Positions 1-9,844 of a stretch of 64,000 nt of DNA are shown here, piece by piece. Numbering within the stretch: the first letter of the stretch is position 1; every line of letters begins with the position of its first letter. The stretch covers positions 42,069 through 106,068 of the forward strand of contig JAIPBE010000006.1 of the NCBI GenBank assembly GCA_021738725.1, written 5' to 3'. Made by a program: the position numbers and the translations under genes. The stretch comes from Saprospiraceae bacterium. GTDB lineage: Bacteria > Bacteroidota > Bacteroidia > Chitinophagales > Saprospiraceae. Under the pieces are notes generated by a model. That model did no database searches, was not told the origin of the DNA, and saw only the letters and a list, made by a program, of their open reading frames with translations.

Positions 1-841
1 TCCCTCCTTCCCTGGCTCGAATGGTGAAACAGTAAGTGTCTGCATCATCCGCTCCCGTAAATACGTATTGGACAGCGTTTCCGGGCAAGGTGTCCACAGG
101 TTGAGCGGGTTGGCCATTCAGGGCCAGCCAGATCACTTGATCACCTATCCCTCCCGGCCAGTTGATATAAGGATTCCAGATCAGGGTTATGGTCTGAGCG
201 CAGGCTTGTACGGTGGCTTCCAGGAAGATGGTCTGGTGGGCCAGATCAAAGAGGCTAGTATTCCCACAGGGGTCGGCAGCCAAAACGTAATAGAATTCGG
301 ATCCCTGGCCAGGAAAGGCATTGGGATCTGTCCAGGTAGTCGCTCCAAAGACGGTGTCGACCGGAACGGTGCCCCCGCTGGTGGTGCGATAGATGATATA
401 CCGGTCGACCTGCGGATCTTTACTGGCCGTCCAGGTCAAAACCACCTGCCCGCTGATCACCGATGCACTGAGAATGCTGATGGTTTGGGGCGGAGCGGAG
501 GACAGCGTATCGCTGGAAAGACGAATCGCACCAGGACAGGCAAAGTTGCTTTGCATGTAGTAATACCAGGTCTGGTTGCCTGCTCCTGCGTGGTGAAACT
601 CTGTTTGATTCTGATTGGCGATCGTTCCGATCAGGTTAAACGGACCTGTTGGAGAGGTACTGCCAAAAACAAGGTAATTCTGAAAGGGACCACAGGTGTT
701 GACCGGGAGCGTCCAGACCAGGGTGTCATTTTTGATACACAACAGACCAGGTGGCTGGATCAGATTCTGGCTGTACAGGCTGCCACCATTTCCTAATATC
801 AGCCATGAGAAAGTGAAGCATATGATTATTCTACTGATCAT
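1..841 (-). CDS. Secreted protein with fibronectin type III-like repeats (partial, runs off the window start)
   Basis: Reverse strand reads MISRIIICFTFSWLILGNGGSLYSQNLIQPPGLLCIKNDTLVWTLPVNTCGPFQNYLVFG... open to the window edge; signal peptide; start ATG overlaps the TGA of the upstream gene (ATGA). Absent from the ORF track because it has no stop in the window. Confidence 0.75.
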   Translation of the reverse strand, partial: MISRIIICFTFSWLILGNGGSLYSQNLIQPPGLLCIKNDTLVWTLPVNTCGPFQNYLVFGSTSPTGPFNLIGTIANQNQTEFHHAGAGNQTWYYYMQSNFACPGAIRLSSDTLSSAPPQTISILSASVISGQVVLTWTASKDPQVDRYIIYRTTSGGTVPVDTVFGATTWTDPNAFPGQGSEFYYVLAADPCGNTSLFDLAHQTIFLEATVQACAQTITLIWNPYINWPGGIGDQVIWLALNGQPAQPVDTLPGNAVQYVFTGADDADTYCFTIRAREGG

Positions 842-1569
842 TCCAGTTTTCCGTATTTCGCTTCATATTGGTGAAGGGGCATGGTTTCTTTGAGTTGAAA
901 CGCGATGGTATCCCCCGTTGGAAGGATGCGTTTCCAGGCGATGAGACCGAGTCCTTTTCCATAGGTCTCTTCTCCCTGAAATTCCAGGCTGAGCACACCT
1001 TCCCCATCGTTCTCCATTTTCTCTTGCAAATGCATGATTACACTTTCGACCTTCTCCCCGTTGGGACGGGTGATGGTCTGCATACGTTCATAACGCCGAT
1101 AGCGGGTGAGTGTTGTCGTCAGGGTAGTGTCGCCTGGTTCGCGCCAGCTGGCTTGATAGGTGTAGACCTTTGCCGTATCCGGAACGGTAAAAGGAAAAAG
1201 GGCATTTCGGGTGATCTTCAATGGTACGATCACCTTTTGGTCCAGGGTGTCCCGGGTATAATAGATGGTTTCGTCTGCCAACATGCCATTCATGACCTCG
1301 GTTTCGCGAATGGTCTGGATCAAGCTGTGAGAGGGGTCAAAAATGCGGGTGAACAACACGGTGCCGGTATCCGTTTGGATGGTGGAAAGAGACCAGATCT
1401 CATTCCCCAGGCCGAGTGCATTGGCCGGTTCATAGATATAAATCATTCCCTCGTCGAGCTGGTCCAGAGGAAAGTAATAGTCCTTATAGGGGTTTTGCCG
1501 ATCACCACATCCGCTCATGATCAGGATGAACAACAGGAAAAGGAAGCGGTAAGGGTCGTGACAATTTGG
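838..1569 (-). CDS. Hypothetical lipoprotein
   Basis: ORF 838..1614; likely start MPNCHDPYRFLFLLFILIMSGCG with lipobox-like MSGC. Confidence 0.7.
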   Translation of the reverse strand, partial: PNCHDPYRFLFLLFILIMSGCGDRQNPYKDYYFPLDQLDEGMIYIYEPANALGLGNEIWSLSTIQTDTGTVLFTRIFDPSHSLIQTIRETEVMNGMLADETIYYTRDTLDQKVIVPLKITRNALFPFTVPDTAKVYTYQASWREPGDTTLTTTLTRYRRYERMQTITRPNGEKVESVIMHLQEKMENDGEGVLSLEFQGEETYGKGLGLIAWKRILPTGDTIAFQLKETMPLHQYEAKYGKLE

Positions 1570-1636
1570 CATAAGTGAGGTGAATGGAATGATTCTCGAG
1601 CAGGTGAATGTCAATATAGGAGGGGTAAAGTTATAT

Positions 1637-1644
1637 TATCTTTG
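1637..1644 (+). promoter_or_regulatory. Bacteroidota -7 box (TATCTTTG) upstream of secA
   Basis: Matches TAnnTTTG, 36 bp before the secA ATG. Confidence 0.5.
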
Positions 1645-1680
1645 CCCTTTGGTTTTCCCACCATAAACCTCGTTTCAGCT

Positions 1681-4600
1681 ATGAGTATTTTCGCAAAGGT
1701 ATTGGGTAAGGTCTTTGGCTCCAAACAGGACCGGGACATCCAGTTCTATGAGCCCGTCGTCGAGCAGATCAATACATTCTCTGCAGAATACAGATCTCTG
1801 ACCAATGATGAGCTGAGGGGGAAGACCACGGAATTTCGGGAACGGATCAATGCCTATCTGGCAGAGATCGATGCGGATCTGGAACGGATCAAGAACGAGG
1901 CTGAAACAGAGGAGGACTTTGGCGAGAAGGAAGCGCTTTTCCAACAGATCGATGAATTGGAAAAAGAGCGGGATAATCACCTGGAGGACGTCCTCAAGGA
2001 GATCCTGCCCGAAGCTTTCGCTGTCGTCAAAGAAACCGCCCTACGGTTCACAGAGAACACCACGCTCCCAGTTGCAGCCACACAGCACGATCGCGACCTG
2101 GCAGCCTCACGCAACTATGTCATCATCAAAGGTGACCAGGCCACCTGGAAAAACAGCTGGACCGCGGCCGGCGGGGAGATCACCTGGAACATGGTGCACT
2201 ATGATGTACAGCTCATCGGTGGTATGGTGTTGCATGATGGTAAGATTGCGGAGATGGCTACCGGGGAAGGAAAAACCCTTGTTGCCACCTTGCCGGCATA
2301 CTTGAATGGACTGGCTGGCAGAGGTGTCCATGTGATCACAGTCAATGATTATCTGGCTCGACGCGATGCCGAGTGGATCGGACCCATCATGGAATTCCTG
2401 ATGCTCACCATTGACTGTATTGACAAGTATCAGCCGCATACAGCCCAACGACGGAATGCCTATCTGTGTGACATTACGTACGGGACAAATAACGAGTTCG
2501 GCTTTGATTACCTGCGGGATAATATGGTCCGATCAACTGAGGAGATCGTCCAGCGCAAGCACCATTATGCCATGGTGGATGAGGTGGATTCCGTACTGAT
2601 TGATGATGCCCGTACACCGTTGATCATCTCCGGTCCTGTTCCTAAGGGAGCGGATGATCAAGAGTATATGGAACTCAATCCGAAAGTGAAACGGATGGTG
2701 GATGCGCAGGCCAAACTGGCCGCAGAATTCCTCGCTGAAGGCAAACGTCTCATTACCGATGGCATCCACGGGGTCAATGAAGGAGAAGCGGGTATGGCTC
2801 TGTTGCGCGCCCATCGCGCCCTGCCCAAGTATCGACCCCTGATCAAATTCCTCAGTGAGGATGGGGTCAAGGTGCAGATGCAGAAGACGGAGAACCATTA
2901 TATGCAGGAGCAATCCAAGAATATGCATATCGTGGACGAAGAATTACTCTTCACCATCGACGAAAAAAATCGCCAGGTGGACCTCACCGAAAAAGGTGCC
3001 GAGTTCATGGCCAAGGGTAACGAAGACCCTACCTTCTTCATCATGCCTGACCTTGCTTCCAAAATGATGGAACTGGAGCAGGAGGAAGAGCTGGAGGAAA
3101 AAGAAAAGATGGAGGCCAAGCAGAATTTGATCCAGGAGTTTTCGATCAAATCGAACCGCCTTCATGCGGTCCACCAATTGCTGAAGGCCTATACCTTATT
3201 TGAAAGAGACCAGGAATATGTTGTGGTCGAAGGTCAGGTCAAGATCGTCGATGAGCAGACTGGCCGGATGATGGAAGGCCGTCGTTATTCTGATGGATTG
3301 CACCAGGCCCTTGAATCCAAGGAAAATGTCAAGGTGGGTGAGATCACCCAGACCTATGCGACGGTCACCTTGCAAAACTACTTCCGGATGTACCACAAGC
3401 TTTCCGGGATGACCGGAACGGCTGAGACAGAAGCCGGAGAATTCTGGGAGATCTACAAGTTGGACGTGGTGGTGATCCCGACCAATCGCCCGATATCAAG
3501 AGATGACCAGGATGACCTGGTATTTAAAACCGCTCGGGAGAAGTACAATGCGGTGATCGATGAGATCCACAAACGGAGAGAAGCGGGACAGCCTATCCTG
3601 GTAGGTACGACATCTGTCGACATCTCAGAGAAACTGAGCCGTATGTTGCATATGCGCAACATTCCCCACAACGTCCTGAACGCAAAGCAGCACCAGCGGG
3701 AAGCAGAAGTGGTTGCCGAAGCAGGAAAAAGTGGTACAGTGACCATCGCCACCAACATGGCCGGCCGGGGTACCGACATTAAGATCGATGAAAAATCCAA
3801 GGCTGCCGGAGGTTTGGCCATTATCGGGACGGAGCGACATGATTCCCGCCGGGTAGACCGCCAGTTGCGCGGGCGTGCTGGTCGACAGGGTGACCCCGGA
3901 AGCAGTCAGTTCTTTGTGTCTTTGGAAGATACCTTGATGCGTCTGTTCCATTCTGAACGGATCGCCAAACTGATGGACCGGATGGGTCATGAAGATGGCG
4001 AGGTGATCCAGCATCCCTGGGTGACCAAGTCCATCGAAAAAGCGCAGAAGCGACTGGAGGAAAACAACTTTGGTATTCGGAAGCGATTGCTGGAATACGA
4101 TGACGTGATGAACATCCAGCGGGAAGCGATCTATCGCAAACGGACGCATGCCCTGTATGGTCAGCGACTGGCGGTGGATATTCACAACATGTTCACTAGC
4201 CTCACCGAAAACCTGGTGCTCAGCCATCGGAATACAGGGGATTACGAAACATTCCGGACGGACACGATCCGGTTGATGGGTGTTGACCCGGAGTTGGATC
4301 CGGTTCGTTTTTCGGAGGCAGAAGTCGATGAGATCATTGAAGAATTCCGCGATCACGTGGATCGTTCCTACAAGTTCAAGGGCGATCGGATCCAGGAGGT
4401 CCTGATGCCGGTCGTCAAACAGGTCCATGATAATGAGGGATCCCGGTATAAGCGGATCGCCATACCATTCACAGATGGAAGTACGCACCCGTTGGCCGTC
4501 AGTGCCGATCTGAAGTCAGCGGTGGCCAGTAATGGTAAATCATTGATGACTGAGATCGAGAAGACGGTGACACTTGCCTTGCTGGACGATCAATGGAAGG

Positions 4601-4998
4601 AGCACTTGCGTTCGATGGATGAACTGAAGGATTCTGTCCAATCTGCTTCTTTCGAACAGAAAGATCCATTGGTGATTTATAAGATGGAAGCGTACAATCT
4701 ATTTGAGCAACTGATCTACCAGATCAATGAAAAGGTCTCTTCTTATCTGTTGAGGGGCACGATTGTCTTCCAGGATGGTAGCACCCTGGAGGCGGCTCGC
4801 ATCCAACGGACAGATCTGAGCAAAACCACGGCTTCCCGGACGGCTGATCAAGAGGCCGAACGGGTGAAAGCGGCGGCGGCCAGTGCTGGACAAGGGTCTT
4901 CCAAACCGGAGACGTTCGTCCGGACTGACAAGAAGATCGGACGAAATGATCCATGTCCCTGTGGCAGTGGAAAGAAGTACAAACAATGCCATGGATAA
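1681..4998 (+). CDS. secA: Preprotein translocase ATPase SecA
   Basis: [19 protein letters not shown] start; [52 protein letters not shown]-terminal zinc motif [14 protein letters not shown]. Confidence 0.98.
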   Translation: MSIFAKVLGKVFGSKQDRDIQFYEPVVEQINTFSAEYRSLTNDELRGKTTEFRERINAYLAEIDADLERIKNEAETEEDFGEKEALFQQIDELEKERDNHLEDVLKEILPEAFAVVKETALRFTENTTLPVAATQHDRDLAASRNYVIIKGDQATWKNSWTAAGGEITWNMVHYDVQLIGGMVLHDGKIAEMATGEGKTLVATLPAYLNGLAGRGVHVITVNDYLARRDAEWIGPIMEFLMLTIDCIDKYQPHTAQRRNAYLCDITYGTNNEFGFDYLRDNMVRSTEEIVQRKHHYAMVDEVDSVLIDDARTPLIISGPVPKGADDQEYMELNPKVKRMVDAQAKLAAEFLAEGKRLITDGIHGVNEGEAGMALLRAHRALPKYRPLIKFLSEDGVKVQMQKTENHYMQEQSKNMHIVDEELLFTIDEKNRQVDLTEKGAEFMAKGNEDPTFFIMPDLASKMMELEQEEELEEKEKMEAKQNLIQEFSIKSNRLHAVHQLLKAYTLFERDQEYVVVEGQVKIVDEQTGRMMEGRRYSDGLHQALESKENVKVGEITQTYATVTLQNYFRMYHKLSGMTGTAETEAGEFWEIYKLDVVVIPTNRPISRDDQDDLVFKTAREKYNAVIDEIHKRREAGQPILVGTTSVDISEKLSRMLHMRNIPHNVLNAKQHQREAEVVAEAGKSGTVTIATNMAGRGTDIKIDEKSKAAGGLAIIGTERHDSRRVDRQLRGRAGRQGDPGSSQFFVSLEDTLMRLFHSERIAKLMDRMGHEDGEVIQHPWVTKSIEKAQKRLEENNFGIRKRLLEYDDVMNIQREAIYRKRTHALYGQRLAVDIHNMFTSLTENLVLSHRNTGDYETFRTDTIRLMGVDPELDPVRFSEAEVDEIIEEFRDHVDRSYKFKGDRIQEVLMPVVKQVHDNEGSRYKRIAIPFTDGSTHPLAVSADLKSAVASNGKSLMTEIEKTVTLALLDDQWKEHLRSMDELKDSVQSASFEQKDPLVIYKMEAYNLFEQLIYQINEKVSSYLLRGTIVFQDGSTLEAARIQRTDLSKTTASRTADQEAERVKAAAASAGQGSSKPETFVRTDKKIGRNDPCPCGSGKKYKQCHG

Positions 4999-5034
4999 GC
5001 GGCGTGACCCGCTGGGAATCCCTATTTTTGATCC

Positions 5035-5700
5035 ATGGAGCGTGAAGTATTAGCCAGGAGTCTGGAGTCTACCCTGTTGAAGCCAGAGACCACTCTGGAG
5101 CAGATCCAGCAGCTGTGCGATGAGGCCATCGAACTGGACCTGGGCGGGGTTTGTGTACCCCCCTATTTTGTAAAGGAGGCTCGCCGCCGATTGGAGGGTA
5201 AGGGGCCCATCGTGGTATCTGTTGTCGGTTTTCCGCTCGGTTACAGTGGCACATCCGGCAAGGCAGAGGAGATCAAGAAGCTGGTCAATGACGGAGCCGA
5301 TGAGGTAGATGTGGTCATCAACATCACTGCTGTGAAGGATGCCAACTGGACCTACCTCGAAAATGATCTTTCCTCTCTGGCGCAAATCAGTCATCTTAAA
5401 AACACACCAATCAAGTTGATCATCGAAATGGGCATGATGAATCCGGATGAGGTTCGGCAGATCTGTACGATTGCCGAACGCAGCAAGATCGACTTCATCA
5501 AGACCAGTACAGGTATGCTGGCCCCCGGGCCCAGTAAAGAGGATATTGCATTTCTGCGCAGTATCCTGGACTCCGATACCCGGATAAAAGCCAGTGCCGG
5601 TATACGCACGGCTGAAAAAGCAATCGCCCTGATCGAAGCAGGTGCGGATCGGATCGGCACCAGTTCTGCCGGCAAAATCATGGCCGAATGGAAGGCATAA
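5035..5700 (+). CDS. deoC: Deoxyribose-phosphate aldolase
   Basis: DEVDVVINI, FIKTSTGM, IKASAGIRT motifs. Confidence 0.95.
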   Translation: MEREVLARSLESTLLKPETTLEQIQQLCDEAIELDLGGVCVPPYFVKEARRRLEGKGPIVVSVVGFPLGYSGTSGKAEEIKKLVNDGADEVDVVINITAVKDANWTYLENDLSSLAQISHLKNTPIKLIIEMGMMNPDEVRQICTIAERSKIDFIKTSTGMLAPGPSKEDIAFLRSILDSDTRIKASAGIRTAEKAIALIEAGADRIGTSSAGKIMAEWKA

Positions 5701-5751
5701 GTCGACGATGATGTCCTAACTTCGTTAGATCACAATCTATCCCTGCAAGCT

Positions 5752-6666
5752 ATGTCGCTCGCTCTGGAACTTTCTCATATTCAGAAATCCTTTGGCTCCA
5801 CCCTGGCATTGAAGAGGTTAGATCTACAGATCCCACGAGGCACACTATTCGGTCTGGTCGGGTTGAATGGCGCCGGAAAAACGACTCTGATCCGTATTCT
5901 TCTGGGCATGATCCAGCCAGATTATGGCAGTGTAACTATTCTGGGGCAGAATATTCGGAACACCAAAGGACCATGGAGTCAGGTAGGCTATCTGTTGGCG
6001 GGCAGTCAGGGCTATCCTCGTCTGACTGTTTTGGAAAATCTGAAGGTGGCGGCACGTTGGCGTGGAGGAGCGACCAGCCAACATATACAGGATACGCTGG
6101 AATGGGTCCAGTTGACCAGAGAGCAATATACGCTTGCATCTCAGCTTTCTACCGGAAATATGCAACGCCTCGGCCTGGCAACCGCAATGTTGACCAGGCC
6201 GGACGTCCTTATTCTGGACGAACCGATCAATGGTGTAGACCCCAAAGGGGTGCTGGATATTCGTCAACTCTTTCTTCGATTGACGAAAGAATACGGGACC
6301 ACAATCCTGCTGTCCAGTCATATTCTGGATGAATTATCCCGGGTGGCAGATACGATCGGCGTGATCCATCAGGGCGAAATGATCCAAACCTTTTCACGAA
6401 AAGAACTGGATGCTTTTCTGACACCAAGCCTGCGTCTTCATATACCAGATTGGCAACCCGCTCTGGACTTTCTGCAGGGCAGGGGCTATTCAGCTATACA
6501 TCAGGAGGGCAGTTGGATATTGCTTCATGATCCAGTTCTGGCAGCTGAACCCAGAACATTGATCCAGGAACTCTGCCTGCACCACCACACACCCACTCGG
6601 GTCACGGCAGAGCATGGTGACATGACACAGATTTTTCTGGACCTGATAAGCCCTGCTCACGTATGA
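5752..6666 (+). CDS. ABC transporter ATP-binding protein
   Basis: Walker A GLNGAGKTT, LSTGNMQRLGLA signature, Walker B VLILDEP. Confidence 0.95.
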   Translation: MSLALELSHIQKSFGSTLALKRLDLQIPRGTLFGLVGLNGAGKTTLIRILLGMIQPDYGSVTILGQNIRNTKGPWSQVGYLLAGSQGYPRLTVLENLKVAARWRGGATSQHIQDTLEWVQLTREQYTLASQLSTGNMQRLGLATAMLTRPDVLILDEPINGVDPKGVLDIRQLFLRLTKEYGTTILLSSHILDELSRVADTIGVIHQGEMIQTFSRKELDAFLTPSLRLHIPDWQPALDFLQGRGYSAIHQEGSWILLHDPVLAAEPRTLIQELCLHHHTPTRVTAEHGDMTQIFLDLISPAHV

Positions 6667-7436
6667 CCTCCATCATATCTGCCTGTACTGCCGAATGGAT
6701 TAAGATGAAACGGCAGCCGATCCTGTGGATCAGTTTCATCGCGATGATGATCGGTCCTTTGATGGGAATCCTCTTCATGGGGATCCTTCGTCATCCGGAG
6801 TGGGCGGAGAAAACGCCGCTATTGTCCGACAAGGCCAATGCCATGGCCATCGAGGTGAACTGGGATTCCTATTTCATGGTGCAACTGCAGGCTCTGGCCG
6901 TAGGAGGAACACTCATTCTCGGGTTTATCAGTGCCTGGATCTTTGGCAGAGAATATGCCGATCGGACCCACACCTTATGGCTTTCTGTGCCGACCTCACG
7001 ATCGAAGATCATCACGTCCAAGTTGGTGGTATTGACCCTGTGGAGTGTATTGCTAGTCTCTTTACAGATCCTGACGACCGTGATCTGCGGTCAATTCCTT
7101 GGACTACCCGCCTGGGATCCTGGAAATCTGCTGGCGTGGGTGACCGGTATGTGGACGACCTTCATTCTGCTCTGGTTCTTGTGTTTCCCGATTGCCTGGA
7201 TGGCCAGCCGGGGCAGGGGATATATGGCGCCTCTGGGAATGCTGGTCCTGGCCATTGTTTTTGCTCAACTTCTGGGGGTGTTGGGATTGGGAGGATGGTT
7301 TCCCTGGTCTATACCCGCCATACATGCTGGCATGATCGAACAGGAAATTCACTGGTATCAATATCTCCTGGTGGCAGTCACCGGATTGGCTGGAATGGTC
7401 GGGTTGTTTACCTGGTGGAATCAAACTGATCAGTAA
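6663..7436 (+). CDS. ABC transporter permease
   Basis: Six hydrophobic segments; start overlaps the preceding ATPase. Confidence 0.85.
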   Translation: MTSIISACTAEWIKMKRQPILWISFIAMMIGPLMGILFMGILRHPEWAEKTPLLSDKANAMAIEVNWDSYFMVQLQALAVGGTLILGFISAWIFGREYADRTHTLWLSVPTSRSKIITSKLVVLTLWSVLLVSLQILTTVICGQFLGLPAWDPGNLLAWVTGMWTTFILLWFLCFPIAWMASRGRGYMAPLGMLVLAIVFAQLLGVLGLGGWFPWSIPAIHAGMIEQEIHWYQYLLVAVTGLAGMVGLFTWWNQTDQ

Positions 7437-7438
7437 TG

Positions 7439-8701
7439 CTAGGTGAGTCCTTTTAGAAATGGTCGGGACACCCCGATCAAAAAAAGGGCAATGCCCACTG
7501 GCAAGGCAATGGAGATGGCAAACAGGGCTTCGTGGTAGAAGGGCATAAAGCCCATGGCCATCCAAAACATGGTGCCCTGTAGGAAGAGGAGAAATTCACT
7601 GCCTAGAAAGCCAAAGATCAGCAATACGAGTCCGATCGGTGCCATTCTATTTTGTACCGAGATCATCCCATTGCGCAGGGCAAGCGAGATCAACAACATG
7701 GTCAGACTGCCCAGGGTGATCAAATGGATGAAGCCAATGACAAAATTTCGGATGGTATATGCCATTTCAGCCACAACGGGCAGGACGACTAACGCCTGTA
7801 CACAGAGCTTCATCAGAAAGCTGAGAAGGGCCAGGATCAACAGTCGGCGGGACCAGGGCGACCAGTCAGTCAAACGGATCCGGGATTGAATCAGAAATCG
7901 AACAAAGAGGATCAAGGCAATGGTCTGGATAATGATACCCAGACTGTTCATGGCAAATACGAACTGATTCGGATTGGACCATGCCACAGCGAGGGCGAAG
8001 GTGATCGGGGTCGACAATAGCAACCACCAGAAGAAGGCACGTGCCTGGGTCACAGGTAAGGAAACGCCTTCGGATTCCAACTGGACAAACCAAAGCCCCA
8101 GGGCCATAAAGAGGAACCAGCCATTGAACTGAAAGTGCAAAAACCATTGCACCGCCATATAGAAGATCTCGTGTTGTCGCAAACCCGAGGCCATAATGGG
8201 GCCAATGGCCAACAGGGAAAGGGTAGAAACAACCATCAGGATCAGGGCCGTCCGAATAAAGAGGACACCCAACAGGAAATCATACCGTCGTTTTCCCAAT
8301 TCCTTCCAGATCACATAAACAAATCCGTAGGAAACAAGGACGTGACCGGCCGCAAATACGATGGCAACAGAGGTATACCCGACGATGGGGAAGGACACCA
8401 GCATGCCCATGACCATGATCTGGGACAACCAGAAAAAACGTTGGATGGAACGCGGGATAGCCTCTGGATAGAGCTTGGGGAGTAGGACGGCAAAGAAACC
8501 TTGGAAGAGCCATCCTAACATGGCGACATGCGAATGGGCATACATGAACTTCCGAAAATGGAAGCCCGGGATCTCTGCTACAAATGCATACCGTAGCAAG
8601 ACACCTATAAGAGCGGCCACCAGGAAGTTGGCCAGGACGATCATCACCCAGCCGGACCCTGGTGGCTCGCCGACTATTCGTTGGCTAGGACTTTCCGTCA
8701 T
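7439..8701 (-). CDS. Multi-pass membrane protein, cytochrome oxidase subunit I-like / NnrS-like
   Basis: About 12 TM segments with conserved His (FMYAHSHVAMLGWLFQG); next to cytochrome c and the nos cluster. Confidence 0.6.
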   Translation of the reverse strand: MTESPSQRIVGEPPGSGWVMIVLANFLVAALIGVLLRYAFVAEIPGFHFRKFMYAHSHVAMLGWLFQGFFAVLLPKLYPEAIPRSIQRFFWLSQIMVMGMLVSFPIVGYTSVAIVFAAGHVLVSYGFVYVIWKELGKRRYDFLLGVLFIRTALILMVVSTLSLLAIGPIMASGLRQHEIFYMAVQWFLHFQFNGWFLFMALGLWFVQLESEGVSLPVTQARAFFWWLLLSTPITFALAVAWSNPNQFVFAMNSLGIIIQTIALILFVRFLIQSRIRLTDWSPWSRRLLILALLSFLMKLCVQALVVLPVVAEMAYTIRNFVIGFIHLITLGSLTMLLISLALRNGMISVQNRMAPIGLVLLIFGFLGSEFLLFLQGTMFWMAMGFMPFYHEALFAISIALPVGIALFLIGVSRPFLKGLT

Positions 8702-9158
8702 TCTTCAACATGAATTCCAGAATGCTCCTAGCATCCTCTTCTGTCAGGTTCTGGTTCGGCATCCGAACCAGACACTCCTTCAGGAGGGCCTGTGCAGCGG
8801 GATCTTCATCCAACATAACATCTACGTTCAGAGTCATATTCATGATCCACTCCGGAGTTCGACGATCGGTGACTCCTTTCCATCCGGGACCGACGACACG
8901 CATGCCTGTCAGTTTGTGGCAGGCCGAACATTTCAGATCATAGATCGCACTGCCTTTGGCGATCAAATCTGCATCCAATGGGCTGTTCAATTCGACATGC
9001 TTGATCTCTCCGATCCCTTTTGGATCGGCTGGAGCATCATCTTCGATCATGCTTTGGGCGGCTGGTGAATTGTCAGAATTGTCAGCGGTTTCGTCTCCAC
9101 CTCCACAGGCAGTCAGCAACCCGAGTGGAAGTAGATACAGCAAGAATCTCTTTTTCAT
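8685..9158 (-). CDS. c-type cytochrome lipoprotein
   Basis: Lipobox LLTACGGG; heme motif CSACH; distal Met region. Confidence 0.9.
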   Translation of the reverse strand: MKKRFLLYLLPLGLLTACGGGDETADNSDNSPAAQSMIEDDAPADPKGIGEIKHVELNSPLDADLIAKGSAIYDLKCSACHKLTGMRVVGPGWKGVTDRRTPEWIMNMTLNVDVMLDEDPAAQALLKECLVRMPNQNLTEEDARSILEFMLKNDGKS

Positions 9159-9180
9159 AATAGATGAATGTTTTACAAGG

Positions 9181-9633
9181 TTAGATCTTTATGTTTTCCT
9201 GATGTACCACCAGGGCCAATTCTTTGATGTTCAGTCTTTTCAACTTGTTGTACAGTCCGTCCCGATATTCTACAGCCTGAAAATGCAAAGGACAGGGTTT
9301 TGTAGAGGAGCATTGGGGCAACCCCAATACACAGGCCTTGAACAATCCCGGACCATCCATTATCTCCACAATTCGATCGATGGTGATCCGTTCATTTTCC
9401 TTACTCAGAAAGAAGCCACCATGCGGGCCTTTGGTAGAGGAGATGACCTGATTTCTGGTCAACTGCTGCAGGATCTTGGAGAGGAAATGTTTGGGAATAT
9501 CCAAACCGTCCGCCATTTCCTGGGCACCGACCAAGTGGGTGGTTGTAGAATGGGCAGCAATGTATACGACTGCCCGAAGGGCATATTGGCAACTCTTGGA
9601 TAACACGTGCGATTCTGATTGATTGGTGGTCAC
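9181..9633 (-). CDS. Rrf2-family transcriptional regulator (NsrR/IscR-like)
   Basis: SKSCQYALRAVVYIA... N-terminal Rrf2 helix; clustered cysteines CVLGLPQCSSTKPC. Confidence 0.9.
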   Translation of the reverse strand: MTTNQSESHVLSKSCQYALRAVVYIAAHSTTTHLVGAQEMADGLDIPKHFLSKILQQLTRNQVISSTKGPHGGFFLSKENERITIDRIVEIMDGPGLFKACVLGLPQCSSTKPCPLHFQAVEYRDGLYNKLKRLNIKELALVVHQENIKI

Positions 9634-9645
9634 TGCTTCCTATTT

Positions 9646-9663
9646 AAGGACAAATTTGTCCTT
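9646..9663. promoter_or_regulatory. Perfect 18-bp palindrome AAGGACAAATTTGTCCTT, candidate Rrf2-regulator operator
   Basis: 9+9 bp perfect inverted repeat 13 bp upstream of the Rrf2 start, in the divergent region before nosZ. Confidence 0.6.
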
Positions 9664-9794
9664 TATTTTGGAATATACCACGAAAAATAGGGAATTGATT
9701 CCATGTGATCCTTATCAGGGGGGACATTGATCAGTGTCATTTGCCATCGATGGGGAGACACCAACCTTTGCATTAATAAAGGATATAAGGGTCT

Positions 9795-9811
9795 TTTATT
9801 AGATTAATAAA
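9795..9811. promoter_or_regulatory. Inverted repeat TTTATTA-GAT-TAATAAA upstream of nosZ
   Basis: 7-bp perfect arms, 33 bp before the nosZ ATG. Confidence 0.4.
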
Positions 9812-9844
9812 CCCCATCCACCTTTAACACAAAAACAAGTCGCT

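Noticed and set aside
868-1578. Plus-strand 236-aa ORF and the 68..796 plus-strand ORF
   Set aside because: Minus-strand readings have signal peptides, a lipobox and FN3-like sequence; the plus ORFs are shadows.
3625-4488. 287-aa antisense ORF opposite secA
   Set aside because: Same reason: shadow ORF of a conserved gene.
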